NCBI RefSeq assembly: GCF_029278605.1
Contig: NZ_CP119572.1
Coordinates: 1,674,001 to 1,738,000, forward strand
Direction: 5' to 3'
DNA from: Cupriavidus sp. WKF15
GTDB taxonomy: Bacteria; Pseudomonadota; Gammaproteobacteria; Burkholderiales; Burkholderiaceae
Length of the DNA: 64,000 nt
Part shown: positions 25,169 through 33,571 of the stretch, one piece after another
Layout of the letters: each line of letters starts with the position of its first letter
How positions within the stretch are numbered: the stretch's first letter is position 1
Position numbers and translations under genes: made by a program
The notes under the pieces: model-generated
What the model was told of the DNA's origin: nothing
The model's database searches: none
Seen by the model: only the letters and a program-made list of their open reading frames with translations

Positions 25169-26275
25169 ATGAACGCAATCCGTTTGTTCCTGTGCGGCGA
25201 TGTGATGACCGGACGCGGCATCGACCAGATCCTGCCGACACCGGGCAATCCACGGCTGCACGAATCGTATGTCCGTTCCGCCATCGAGTACGTCGAGCTT
25301 GCCGAGCGCAGGAACGGCGCGATCGCGCGGCCGGTATCGCCGGCCTATATCTGGGGGGACGCACTGACCGAGCTCGAGCGTCATCGCCCCGACGTACGCA
25401 TTGTCAATCTGGAAAGCGCCGTTACCACCCGTGACGACGCCTGGCCCGGCAAGGGGATCCACTACCGGATGCATCCCGCGAACATCACCTGTCTTGGCGC
25501 CGCCCGCGTGGATTGCGCGGTGCTGGCCAACAACCACGTGCTGGACTGGGGGCGCGCGGGCATGGAGGAAACCGTGGCAACCCTGCAGGCGGCGGGGATC
25601 GCCGTGGCCGGTGCAGGGCACAACGAACACGAGGCGGCGCAACCCGCCGCGCTTGCCGGTCCACATGGCAACCGTGTGCTGGTGTTCGCGTTCGCGATGG
25701 CCAGTGCAGGGACGCCCTCCAGCTGGGAAGCGACCAGCAGCCGCCCCGGTGTTGCCCTGTTGCACGATTGCTCCGCCGCGAGCCTCGCGCGCCTTCGCGA
25801 GCGGATCGGCGCGCAGCGCCGTGATGGTGACGTGGTCGTGGTGTCGATCCACTGGGGGCCGAACTGGGGGTACGAGGTGGAACCCGAGCGGCGCCGGTTC
25901 GCGCGGGCGCTGATCGACGAGGCCGGCGTGGATGTCGTGCACGGCCATTCGTCGCATCACCCGATTGCCATCGAACTGCATGCGGGCAGGCCGATCCTCT
26001 ATGGCTGCGGCGATTTCATCAACGACTATGAGGGGATCGGCGGCTACGAGGCCTATCGTCCCAATCTCGCGTTGATGATTTTCGTTGCGCTCGATTTCGC
26101 GGGCGGCGCTGCCGACCTGCGGCTGGTGCCGCTCAAGCGCAAGCAATTCCGGCTAGGCTATGCGCCGCAAGCCGACCGGGACTGGTTGCAGCAGATGCTG
26201 TGTCGGGAAGGCAGTGCGTTCGGCACCCATGCGGCGCGTTCCGGAGAGCATGAACTGCGGATCTGGGCGGATTGA
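25169..26275 (+). CDS. CapA/PgsA-like (PGA_cap) metallophosphatase-fold protein
   Basis: The 368-residue protein has family motifs: LFLCGDVMTGRGIDQIL at the start, NLESAVT at about residue 75, VLANNHVLDWGRAGMEET, VVSIHWGPNWGYE and VHGHSSHHPIAIELH. These histidine/aspartate motifs match the calcineurin-like CapA fold first described in poly-gamma-glutamate capsule synthesis. No capB/capC genes are nearby, so a capsule role is unlikely here. There is no signal peptide or membrane anchor, unlike Bacillus CapA. The ATG at 25169 follows GGGGGCGGCAG. It follows the beta-lactamase gene after 162 bp. Confidence 0.82.
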   Translation: MNAIRLFLCGDVMTGRGIDQILPTPGNPRLHESYVRSAIEYVELAERRNGAIARPVSPAYIWGDALTELERHRPDVRIVNLESAVTTRDDAWPGKGIHYRMHPANITCLGAARVDCAVLANNHVLDWGRAGMEETVATLQAAGIAVAGAGHNEHEAAQPAALAGPHGNRVLVFAFAMASAGTPSSWEATSSRPGVALLHDCSAASLARLRERIGAQRRDGDVVVVSIHWGPNWGYEVEPERRRFARALIDEAGVDVVHGHSSHHPIAIELHAGRPILYGCGDFINDYEGIGGYEAYRPNLALMIFVALDFAGGAADLRLVPLKRKQFRLGYAPQADRDWLQQMLCREGSAFGTHAARSGEHELRIWAD

Positions 26276-26339
26276 GGCCGGGCACCGGTTTGCGCTACCC
26301 TCTGGCATTGTCCAAGCCACCTCGGGAGTCCCTTGCGCC

Positions 26340-26798
26340 ATGGAATGCCGGCCGCTGTGCATCGATGACCTGGAACTGGTATGCCGCCACCGTGAGGCGA
26401 TGTTCCGTGAAGCGGGCCGCGACGCGTCGACCCTTGCGGCGATGCAGGGACCGTTCCGCGACTGGCTGCGCCCAAGGCTGGCTGACGGCAGCTACTTCGG
26501 CTGGATCATGGAGGAGGGCGGCACGCCGCTTGCCGGCATCGGCCTGATGGTGATCGATTGGCCGCCGCATCCGGCCCATCCGCTGCAGGACAAGCGCGGC
26601 TACATCCTCAATCTCTATGTCGAGCCCGCGCACCGGCAGCGTGGCCTCGGGCAGGCGCTGATGACGCGCGCAGAGGCCGAGTTCGCGCGCCGCGGGATCG
26701 CCTTTGCGATTCTTCACGCCACGGAAATGGGGCAACCGCTCTATGCCCGCATGGGCTGGAGCGCGACGACGGAGATGGCGAAGCCCATCGTCGGGTGA
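26340..26798 (+). CDS. GNAT-family N-acetyltransferase
   Basis: The 152-residue protein has the GNAT core: strand GWIMEEGGTPLAGIGLMVIDW, then GYILNLYVEPAHRQRGLGQALMTRAEAEF with the acetyl-CoA pyrophosphate-binding loop RQRGLGQA, and ILHATEMGQPLYARMGW near the end. The acceptor cannot be predicted. It follows the CapA-like gene after 64 bp, same direction. The ATG at 26340 has only a weak GGGAG upstream. Confidence 0.87.
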   Translation: MECRPLCIDDLELVCRHREAMFREAGRDASTLAAMQGPFRDWLRPRLADGSYFGWIMEEGGTPLAGIGLMVIDWPPHPAHPLQDKRGYILNLYVEPAHRQRGLGQALMTRAEAEFARRGIAFAILHATEMGQPLYARMGWSATTEMAKPIVG

Positions 26799-26882
26799 CT
26801 ACGCCGCAGGCGCGTTGCAGGGCGCCGTGGGGCGGGAAATTTTCGTTCACGTTTTCGCAAAGCCTCTGCTAAAAACCATCGC

Positions 26883-26957
26883 ATGTCTCGCAAGCGCCTC
26901 ATCTCCCTATCCCTGCGCCGCCTAGCCCTAGTGCTCGGCCGGGGTCCGCTTGCTTGA
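26883..26957 (+). CDS. leuL: Leucine-rich leader peptide of the leuA attenuator
   Basis: A 24-codon frame lies 175 bp before leuA. Seven of its 24 residues are leucine, in the series RLISLSLRRLALVL, and three of the leucine codons are CTA, which is otherwise rare in this GC-rich DNA. That is the form of a regulatory leader peptide whose ribosome stalls when charged tRNA-Leu is low. The ATG has no clear ribosome-binding site. A possible promoter (TTCACG at 26846, TAAAAA at 26870, spacing 18) would place the transcript start at or next to the ATG, so translation could be leaderless. Confidence 0.75.
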   Translation: MSRKRLISLSLRRLALVLGRGPLA

Positions 26958-26999
26958 GTCCTCTGGCGCCTGAATCGACCGATTCGCTGCGCGCTTCCT

Positions 27000-27074
27000 G
27001 ATTTCCCCCTGACCCCGGCCCACGAACCAGCCTTCGCCATGCGAGGGGCTGCAGGGGAAGTCGCATCGTCTTTT
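27000..27074 (+). terminator. Candidate leuA attenuator/terminator structure
   Basis: GATTTCCCC (27000-27008) can pair with GGGGAAGTC (27054-27062) with one G-U pair, enclosing an inner stem CAGCC (27028-27032)/GGCTG (27047-27051). CGTCTTTT follows at 27067-27074. An overlapping alternative, ATGCGA (27039-27044)/TCGCAT (27061-27066), cannot form at the same time. A separate small hairpin GAATC-GACC-GATTC is at 26972-26985, just after the leader peptide stop. Mutually exclusive stems after a leucine-rich leader fit attenuation; the exact pairing needs folding. Confidence 0.5.
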
Positions 27075-27132
27075 GCCTGATTGACCCCGGCACGGCCCGC
27101 AGCGGACCGTCCGGCACCCGGATTCGTGGACC

Positions 27133-28803
27133 ATGATGATTGCCCAGCCCTCCGCCAAGTACCAACCGTTCCCGCCCGTCGGCCTCACCGACCGCACCTG
27201 GCCGAACCGCATGATTGCCAGCGCGCCCATGTGGCTGTCGACCGATCTGCGCGACGGCAACCAGGCGCTGTTCGAGCCGATGAACGGCGAGCGCAAGATG
27301 CGCCTGTTCCAGGAACTCGTGCGCATCGGTTTCAAGGAAATCGAAGTCGGTTTCCCGTCCGCATCGCAGACCGATTTCGATTTCATCCGCCGGCTGATCG
27401 ACGAGAACCTGATCCCCGACGATGTGACCATCATGGTCATCACCCAGTCGCGCGAGGAACTGATCGCGCGCACGGTAGAGGCACTGAAGGGCGCGCCCAG
27501 GGCGATCGTGCACGTGTACAACGCGATCGCACCGGCCTGGCGCCGCATCGTGTTCGACATGAGCGTGCCGGAAGTGATGGGGCTCGTACGCCATCACATC
27601 GGCTACCTGAAGCAGCTGACCGACCAGCATCCGGAAACGAAGTGGACGTTGCAGTATTCGCCCGAGACCTTCAGCGCGGCCGAACTCGAGGTCTCGCTGC
27701 AGGCGTGCCACACCGCCATCGAGGCCTGGGGCATCGGTGCGGACCGTCGTGTGATCATTAACCTGCCGACCACCGTCGAAAACGCCACGGCCAATGTCTT
27801 CGCCGACCAGATCGAGTGGATGCACCGCCGCCTGGTGCCGCGCGAGCATATCGTGCTGTCGGTGCATCCGCACAATGATCGCGGCACCGGTGTCGCGGCG
27901 GCCGAGTTTGCGATGATGGCGGGCGCCGACCGCGTGGAAGGCTGCCTGTTCGGCAATGGCGAGCGCTGCGGCAACGTGGACATCGTCACGCTTGCCTTGA
28001 ACCTGTACACGCAGGGCGTACACCCGGGGCTCGATTTCTCGGATATCAACGCCGTGGCGCGCATTGCCGAGGAATGCACGTCGATCCCCGTGCACCCGCG
28101 TCATCCGTATGCCGGCGATTTGGTCTTTACAGCGTTCTCGGGTTCGCACCAGGACGCCATCAAGAAGGGGTTCGCCGCGCAGGACCCGAACGGCGTGTGG
28201 GAAGTGCCTTACCTGCCGATCGATCCGGCCGATCTTGGCCGCACCTATGACAGCGTGATCCGCGTCAACAGCCAGTCCGGCAAGGGCGGCATTGCATTCA
28301 TGCTCGAACGCGAGCACGGCGTGGTCATGCCGCGCCGCATGCAGGTGGAGTTCAGTGCGGTCGTGCAGCGGGCTACCGACGCCAGCGAGACCGAGATCAG
28401 CGGCCCGGAACTCTGGGAGCTGTTCCGGCAGACCTACCTGACGTCCGACGCAGCGGGTCCGGGCATCGTCTATCACGCCTACAAGCTCGACGAGAGCGGG
28501 GAGGGCATCGCGCTGGACTTGAGCGTGGATGGCGTGCGCAAGACGCTGCACGGCAAGGGCAATGGCCCGATCGCGGCCACGGTGCACGCGCTCGATCTGC
28601 GCATGCGCATTGATGCCTACGAAGAGCGCGCCACCGGCGGCGGCGCCGACGCACAGGCCATGGCCATCGTCGAAGCCGCGCTGGAGGGCGTGCCCGGCGC
28701 GGGCTTTGGCGTCGGCATGAGCCACAACATTGTCGAAGCCTCGGTGCAGGCGGTGATCAGCGTGGCCAACCGGCTGGTGCGGCAGCGCCGCGCGCAGGGC
28801 TGA
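27133..28803 (+). CDS. leuA: 2-isopropylmalate synthase
   Basis: The 556-residue enzyme condenses acetyl-CoA with 2-oxoisovalerate in the first committed step of leucine synthesis. The N-terminal TIM-barrel shows STDLRDGNQALFEPM with the metal-binding aspartate, and LSVHPHNDRGTGVAAAEFA with the metal-binding histidines, then GCLFGNGERCGNVDIV. The C-terminal third (from about residue 430) is the regulatory LeuA dimer domain. This is the long LeuA type of about 560 residues, as in Corynebacterium and many beta-proteobacteria. A leucine-rich leader and possible attenuator precede it, so leucine supply probably controls it. Confidence 0.96.
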   Translation: MMIAQPSAKYQPFPPVGLTDRTWPNRMIASAPMWLSTDLRDGNQALFEPMNGERKMRLFQELVRIGFKEIEVGFPSASQTDFDFIRRLIDENLIPDDVTIMVITQSREELIARTVEALKGAPRAIVHVYNAIAPAWRRIVFDMSVPEVMGLVRHHIGYLKQLTDQHPETKWTLQYSPETFSAAELEVSLQACHTAIEAWGIGADRRVIINLPTTVENATANVFADQIEWMHRRLVPREHIVLSVHPHNDRGTGVAAAEFAMMAGADRVEGCLFGNGERCGNVDIVTLALNLYTQGVHPGLDFSDINAVARIAEECTSIPVHPRHPYAGDLVFTAFSGSHQDAIKKGFAAQDPNGVWEVPYLPIDPADLGRTYDSVIRVNSQSGKGGIAFMLEREHGVVMPRRMQVEFSAVVQRATDASETEISGPELWELFRQTYLTSDAAGPGIVYHAYKLDESGEGIALDLSVDGVRKTLHGKGNGPIAATVHALDLRMRIDAYEERATGGGADAQAMAIVEAALEGVPGAGFGVGMSHNIVEASVQAVISVANRLVRQRRAQG

Positions 28804-28825
28804 ATGCCGCCACTCGCGGCGGTCG

Positions 28826-29707
28826 TCACTGCGCTTGCCGCATGACCCAGGCTACCGCCTGGGCCAGGAAAGGAGAGCTGTCGCCAACGCGATAGCTCAT
28901 GATGACCGGGGACACGAACCCCGGCGCATCGATCGGGCAATAGCGGACATCGTCACGATGCAGGCGCTGGATCGATGCCGGTACCAGCGTCATGCCGACA
29001 CCGGCCGCGACCAGCCCCAGCGCGGTCTGCAGTTCGTTGGCTTCCTGAGCCACGCGCAACTGCAGCCCCTGCGCGCGAAACAGCGACAGCAGGTGATCGG
29101 CATAACTCGGCCGTGGCCGCGCCGGGTACAGAATGAACGGGCGCGTCGCCAGGCCCTGCGGTGTCAGGGTGGCCTGGGCCGGCGGCGGCTGGCTGGCTGG
29201 CACCGCCGCCACCAGCGGCTCGGCCATCACCACCACCTGGCGAATCGCCGGGTCGTTGATGGCTATGCGGCCGAAGCCCAGGTCGATGCGGCCGGACTTG
29301 AGCGCCTCCACCTGCTCGACCGTGATCATCTCGGCAAGCCCGACTTCCACCTGCTGTTCCGACCCACGCAGTTCGCGGATCAGCTCGGGTAGCACCCCAT
29401 ACAAGACCGACGGCACGAAGCCGATACCGAACCAGCGCTTGTCCTGCCGGCCAATGCGGCGCGTGCTCTCGATGGTTTCTTCCAGCCGCTGGGTCAGTTG
29501 CATGGTCTGTTCCAGCAGGAAGCGGCCCGCTTCGGTGAGCCGCAGTCCGCGCCCCACGCGGTCGAACAGCGCCACGCCGACCTCGTCCTCAAGCTGCCGG
29601 ATCTGTCGCGAAAGCGGCGGCTGCGCCATATGCAGGCGCTCGGCGGCGCGCGTGACATTGAGTTCCTGGGCCACAACCTGGAAATAGCGCAGGTGTCGTA
29701 ATTCCAT
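28826..29707 (-). CDS. LysR-family regulator of the catBC genes (CatR/BenM/CatM-like)
   Basis: The 293-residue LysR protein starts MELRHLRYFQVVAQELNVT, the standard N-terminus of the CatR/BenM group, with the HTH continuing as RAAERLHMAQPPLSRQIRQLE. The effector domain starts near residue 90 (RWFGIGFVPSVLYG). Such regulators respond to cis,cis-muconate and activate catBC. The start at 29707 is preferred over 29713 because the latter adds only Met-Pro and lies inside the ATAC-N7-GTAT site. It is divergent from catB across 101 bp. It could equally be called catR or catM; I leave the symbol blank because the two types cannot be told apart here. Confidence 0.88.
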   Translation of the reverse strand: MELRHLRYFQVVAQELNVTRAAERLHMAQPPLSRQIRQLEDEVGVALFDRVGRGLRLTEAGRFLLEQTMQLTQRLEETIESTRRIGRQDKRWFGIGFVPSVLYGVLPELIRELRGSEQQVEVGLAEMITVEQVEALKSGRIDLGFGRIAINDPAIRQVVVMAEPLVAAVPASQPPPAQATLTPQGLATRPFILYPARPRPSYADHLLSLFRAQGLQLRVAQEANELQTALGLVAAGVGMTLVPASIQRLHRDDVRYCPIDAPGFVSPVIMSYRVGDSSPFLAQAVAWVMRQAQ

Positions 29708-29711
29708 AGGC

Positions 29712-29726
29712 ATACCTGTAGGGTAT
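29712..29726. promoter_or_regulatory. ATAC-N7-GTAT operator of the CatR/BenM type
   Basis: ATACC-TGTAG-GGTAT at 29712-29726 is a perfect 5-bp dyad and matches the ATAC-N7-GTAT recognition sequence of BenM/CatM-type LysR proteins. It overlaps the 5' end of the regulator gene in the region shared with catB, consistent with autoregulation plus muconate-dependent activation of catB. Confidence 0.75.
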
Positions 29727-29808
29727 TGATTGAGACATCATCGGTCTTGGACGCAGCCTGCGTCAAGCTTCATACTTCCTCAACAATCCTCTTCAGCAGT
29801 ACATAGGT

Positions 29809-30933
29809 ATGACAGCCACGATCACCTCAGTCGAAGCCATCCTGGTCGACCTGCCCACCATCCGGGCCCATCAACTGGCCATGGCCACCATGCAGCAGCA
29901 GACGCTGGTGATCGTGCGGCTGCGCTGCAGCGACGGCATCGAGGGCATCGGCGAGGCCACCACCATCGGCGGCCTGTCGTATGGCGACGAGAGCCCGGAA
30001 GGCATCAAGCTGACCATCGACACCTACCTGGCGCCGGCGCTGGCCGGTGAAGACGCCACCAATGTCCATGCCGCGATGGCGCGCCTGAACAAGGTTGCGC
30101 GCGGCAACCGCTTTGCGAAATCCGCGCTGGAGACCGCGCTGCTCGACGCGCAGGGCAAGCGGCTGGGCGTGCCGCTTGCGACGCTGCTGGGCGGCGCGGT
30201 GCGCACCACGCTGCCGGTGCTGTGGACGCTGGCCAGCGGCGATACCGCGAAGGACATCGACGAAGCCGAGCGCCTGCTGGCCGAGCGCCGCCACAACACG
30301 TTCAAGCTCAAGATCGGCCGGCGCAGCGTGCGCGACGACGTGGCGCACGTATCGGCGATCAAGCGCGCGCTCGGCGACCGCGCGCGCGTGACCGTGGACA
30401 TCAACCAGGCCTGGAACGAGGCCGATGCCGCCGGAGGCATCGCCATGCTCGAAGCCGCGGGCATCGACCTGATCGAGCAGCCCACGCCGCGCGAGCAGCG
30501 CACGGCGCTGGCGCGGCTGGCAGCACGCTTCGTGGTGCCGGTCATGGCGGACGAGGCGGTGTGCGGTCCCGAGGATGCGATGGAACTGGCGCGTATCGGC
30601 GGTGCCGACGTGTTCGCGCTGAAGATTGCCAAGTCGGGCGGCATCTTCGGCATGCTGCGCACGGCCGCCGTGGGCGATGCCGCGGGCATTGCGCTGTATG
30701 GCGGAACGATGCTGGAGGGCAGCGTGGGGACCATTGCTGCCGCACATGGCTTCTGCACGTTGCCGCAGCTGGCGTGGGGCACGGAGTTGTTCGGGCCGCT
30801 GCTGCTGAAGGACGACATCGTGGTCGAGCGGCCCACCTATCGCGACTTCAGCCTGCACCTGCCTGAAGGCCCGGGGCTGGGTCTTGCGCTCGATGAAGAC
30901 AAGCTCGCGCACTATCGGCGCGATCGCGCCTGA
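29809..30933 (+). CDS. catB: Muconate cycloisomerase
   Basis: The 374-residue enolase-superfamily enzyme converts cis,cis-muconate to muconolactone in the catechol branch of the 3-oxoadipate pathway. The catalytic K166/K168 pair is in FKLKIG, metal ligands are D197 (VDINQAW), E223 (LIEQP) and D248 (ADEA), and K272 is in ALKIAKSGG. All match the family positions almost one-to-one. It is the first gene of the catB-catC-Bug-pcaD run and divergent from the LysR regulator. catA and ben genes are not in the window. Confidence 0.95.
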   Translation: MTATITSVEAILVDLPTIRAHQLAMATMQQQTLVIVRLRCSDGIEGIGEATTIGGLSYGDESPEGIKLTIDTYLAPALAGEDATNVHAAMARLNKVARGNRFAKSALETALLDAQGKRLGVPLATLLGGAVRTTLPVLWTLASGDTAKDIDEAERLLAERRHNTFKLKIGRRSVRDDVAHVSAIKRALGDRARVTVDINQAWNEADAAGGIAMLEAAGIDLIEQPTPREQRTALARLAARFVVPVMADEAVCGPEDAMELARIGGADVFALKIAKSGGIFGMLRTAAVGDAAGIALYGGTMLEGSVGTIAAAHGFCTLPQLAWGTELFGPLLLKDDIVVERPTYRDFSLHLPEGPGLGLALDEDKLAHYRRDRA

Positions 30934-30960
30934 ACAACCTGATTCAATGAGAGGAACGCC

Positions 30961-31239
30961 ATGCTTTACCTGGTCCGGATGGATGTGAACCTGCCGAACG
31001 ACATGCCCGCCGCGCAGGCCGATGACATCAAGGCACGCGAGAAGGCGTATGCCCAGCAACTGCAGCATGAAGGCAAGTGGCAGCAACTGTACCGCGTGGT
31101 GGGCGAGTACGCTAACTACAGCATCTTCGACGTGGCCTCGCACGACGAGCTGCACACGTTGCTATCCGGCCTGCCGCTGTTCCCGTACATGAAGATCCAC
31201 GTGACGCCGCTGGCCAAGCACCCTTCGTCGATCCGCTGA
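30961..31239 (+). CDS. catC: Muconolactone delta-isomerase
   Basis: The 92-residue protein, MLYLVRMDVNLPNDMP to the end, matches the size and pattern of muconolactone isomerase: ADDIKAREKAYAQQLQHEGKW followed by LYRVVGEYANYSIFDV and LPLFPYMKIHVTPLAKHPSS. It isomerises muconolactone to 3-oxoadipate enol-lactone. It follows catB after 27 bp with AGAGGAACGCC before the start. Confidence 0.95.
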   Translation: MLYLVRMDVNLPNDMPAAQADDIKAREKAYAQQLQHEGKWQQLYRVVGEYANYSIFDVASHDELHTLLSGLPLFPYMKIHVTPLAKHPSSIR

Positions 31240-31245
31240 AACACG

Positions 31246-31275
31246 CACGAGACAAAAACACACGAGACAAAAACA
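31246..31275 (+). repeat. Perfect 15-bp tandem repeat between catC and the Bug gene
   Basis: CACGAGACAAAAACA occurs twice head-to-tail at 31246-31260 and 31261-31275, in the 69-bp gap before the Bug start codon. It is AT-rich and unstructured on the mRNA. It could affect spacing or translation start, or be a recent slippage event. Confidence 0.9.
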
Positions 31276-31308
31276 ACCCGCATCGCGCGGGCACGCAGAG
31301 AGGAGACC

Positions 31309-32304
31309 ATGAAGACGTTGTTCCAGCGGCTGGCCTGCACCGGCCGTGCAGGCGCGCTTGCCCTGGCGGCAAGCCTTTCGTTCGCCGCACCGGCCGCGCA
31401 CGCGGCCTATCCCGACCACCCGATCCGCTGGATCGTGCCGTTCCCTTCGGGCGGCGCGATGGACAACATCGCACGCACGCTGGGCGAAGACATGTCGCGC
31501 ACGCTCGGCCAGTCGATCGTGGTCGAGAACCGGCCGGGCGCCGGCGGCAATATCGGCGCCGAGCTGGTCGCGCGGTCGCCGGCCGACGGCTATACGCTGA
31601 TCATCGTGGCAAATGGCATGGCCGTGAACCAGGCGCTGTACGGCAAGCTGTCGTACGACCCGGTCAAGGACTTCGCGCCGGTCTCGCTGCTGGCCGTCGT
31701 GCCCAATGTGCTGGTCGCCAACAAGGCGCGCCGGCAGGAAACCACGGTCAAGGAGGTGATCGCGCACGCAAAGGCATCGCCGGGCAAGTACACCTATGCC
31801 TCCGCGGGTAACGGGACGTCGATTCACCTGGCGGCGGAACTGTTCACGTCGATGGCTGGCGTGGACATGTTGCACATCCCGTACAAGGGCAGTGGTCCGG
31901 CCATGACCGACCTGCTGGGCGGGCAGGTGGACTATATGTTCGACAGCATCACCTCGGCCAAGCCGCAGATCGATTCGGGCAAGCTGACGGCGATTGCCGT
32001 CACCACCGCCAAGCGCTCCAGCGCGTTGCCTAACGTGCCGACCGTCGCCGAGGCGGGACTGCCCGGCTACGAACTGTCGCCGTGGTTCGCAGCCTTCGTG
32101 CCGGCAAAGACGCCGCAGCCGGTGATCGATACGCTGAACCGCGCCATGCTCGAAGCCCTGCGCAAGCCCGCCGTGCAGAAGCGCCTGGCGCTGATCGGCG
32201 CCGAGCCGATCGGCAGCTCGCCAGCCGTCCTGCGTGACCACCTGGCGAAGGAAACCGAGAAGTGGGGTGCGCTGATCCGCCAGCGCGGCATCCGCGCCGA
32301 CTGA
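31309..32304 (+). CDS. Bug/TctC-family periplasmic solute-binding protein inside the cat operon
   Basis: The 331-residue precursor has a signal peptide ending APAAHA before AYPDHPIRWIVPFPSGGAMDN. The Bug features VVENRPGAGGNIGAELVAR, YDPVKDFAPVSLLAVVPNV, LHIPYKGSGPAMTDLLGGQVDYMFD and WFAAFVPAKTPQPV are present. It lies between catC and pcaD in the same direction, with an AGAGGAGACC ribosome-binding site. The position suggests it binds an acid entering this pathway, such as muconate, muconolactone or a benzoate-type compound. No transporter membrane gene is adjacent. Confidence 0.93.
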   Translation: MKTLFQRLACTGRAGALALAASLSFAAPAAHAAYPDHPIRWIVPFPSGGAMDNIARTLGEDMSRTLGQSIVVENRPGAGGNIGAELVARSPADGYTLIIVANGMAVNQALYGKLSYDPVKDFAPVSLLAVVPNVLVANKARRQETTVKEVIAHAKASPGKYTYASAGNGTSIHLAAELFTSMAGVDMLHIPYKGSGPAMTDLLGGQVDYMFDSITSAKPQIDSGKLTAIAVTTAKRSSALPNVPTVAEAGLPGYELSPWFAAFVPAKTPQPVIDTLNRAMLEALRKPAVQKRLALIGAEPIGSSPAVLRDHLAKETEKWGALIRQRGIRAD

Positions 32305-32339
32305 TTTCAAACCGTGCCTGCTCTGGCGGGCTGCATGAC

Positions 32340-33146
32340 ATGACCCAATCCGCTCTTCAAGCCCGCACCGGCACGGCCACCAGTGCCGGGGTGTCCATCC
32401 ACTACACGATCGAAGGCGCCGCGGGCGCGCCGGTGCTGGTCATGTCCAATTCACTGGGCACCACGCTGCAGATGTGGGACCCCCAGATGCCGGCGCTGCT
32501 CGGGCATTTCCAGGTGCTGCGCTATGACACGCGTGGCCATGGCCGCTCGTCTGTGCCGGCAGAGCCGTTTGGCATGGCCGAACTGGGTGCCGATGTGCTC
32601 GCCGTCATGGATCATGCCGGCGTCGGACGTGCGCAGTTTTGCGGGTTGTCGATGGGCGGCATGACGGGCATGTGGCTGGCGTGCCATCATGCCGACCGAT
32701 TCGGGCGTTTTGTACTGGCCAATACCGCCGCGCTGATCGGCCCCGCATCGGTCTGGGACAACCGCATCGCGACCGTGCGCCGCGACGGCATGGTGGCGAT
32801 CGTGCCCGGGGTGCTGGAACGCTGGTTCACGCAGTCCTATCGCGCGTCGCGCGCGCAGGCCTTCGAGCCGGTGCGCGACATGCTGCTCCGATGCGATCCG
32901 GCCGGCTATGCGGCCAACTGCGCGGCTGTGCGGGATGCGGATCTGCGCGGCTTGCTGCCGCAGATCGAGGCTAAGGTGCTGGTGATTGCGGGGGAGCAGG
33001 ATGCTGCCACGACCCCGGCGCAGGGCCTGGAAGTTGCACGGGCCGTGCCGGGGGCGGAGTATCTGTCGGTGGATGCGGCCCATCTTTCGAACTGGGAATT
33101 GCCGCAGGCGTTTGGGGAGGCGGTGGGGCGGTTTTTGGGGGTGTGA
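32340..33146 (+). CDS. pcaD: 3-oxoadipate enol-lactonase
   Basis: The 268-residue alpha/beta hydrolase has a nucleophile serine, S104, in CGLSMGGM, the aspartate in AGEQDAATTPAQG, and the histidine in VDAAHLSNWE. The early motif VLVMSNSLGTTLQMWDPQMP is characteristic of PcaD/CatD. It hydrolyses 3-oxoadipate enol-lactone to 3-oxoadipate, the step after catC. It starts 35 bp after the Bug gene. The later steps (pcaIJ, pcaF) are not in the window. Confidence 0.93.
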   Translation: MTQSALQARTGTATSAGVSIHYTIEGAAGAPVLVMSNSLGTTLQMWDPQMPALLGHFQVLRYDTRGHGRSSVPAEPFGMAELGADVLAVMDHAGVGRAQFCGLSMGGMTGMWLACHHADRFGRFVLANTAALIGPASVWDNRIATVRRDGMVAIVPGVLERWFTQSYRASRAQAFEPVRDMLLRCDPAGYAANCAAVRDADLRGLLPQIEAKVLVIAGEQDAATTPAQGLEVARAVPGAEYLSVDAAHLSNWELPQAFGEAVGRFLGV

Positions 33147-33571
33147 CGAGCCCGGATTAGACGCGGTCCCATCATCGCATTATCTCTTCGGCTGCGCTGC
33201 GCGCGGCGTCCTGGTAGCGTAGCAGATGATCAACTCCGCTGACGCTGAACGGCCTTTATCCCGCTTCATCCAGCCTCATCCCTGCGCTCCCCCTCTGTCG
33301 CTCTGACACAAAGTGACTCGCCGGCTAAGCCGGCGAAACAGCCACGCCCGCCACGCGCGAACTCCCCGACATCACCAAAAAGGCTGGGACCAAAACCAGC
33401 CCCGGCCTCCACCAGGCTCTGAATTTTCCGCTAGGGCATTCAGCCCTTGCCCAGTGCCGCGCAAACGGCAGGAAACCTACCATGCGTACTGCACACGGTT
33501 CCAGCGAGAGCCGGTGCCGTTGCGGGCCGCGCAGAGCTGTCGCAATACCCATCTGCAAAGGAGACCTGGCA
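33147..33571. other. 425-bp intergenic region between pcaD and the response regulator
   Basis: No gene is seen here. It contains the REP-like repeat copy at 33315-33375, including the palindrome CGCCGGCT-A-AGCCGGCG (33319-33335), which could also stop transcription from the cat operon. The promoter of the response-regulator gene should lie between 33380 and 33540. Confidence 0.6.
33315..33375 (+). repeat. REP-like dispersed repeat, left copy
   Basis: These 61 bp align without gaps to 39934-39994 in the same orientation, 49 of 61 bases identical. The first 28 bases are near-identical and centred on a palindrome with arms CGCCGGCT and AGCCGGCG. It lies between pcaD and the response regulator and forms the left edge of the fimbrial region. 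Confidence 0.85.

Noticed and set aside
26899..28725. A 608-codon minus-strand frame across leuA
   Set aside because: leuA has unmistakable catalytic motifs and the antisense translation is low-quality His/Arg-rich sequence.
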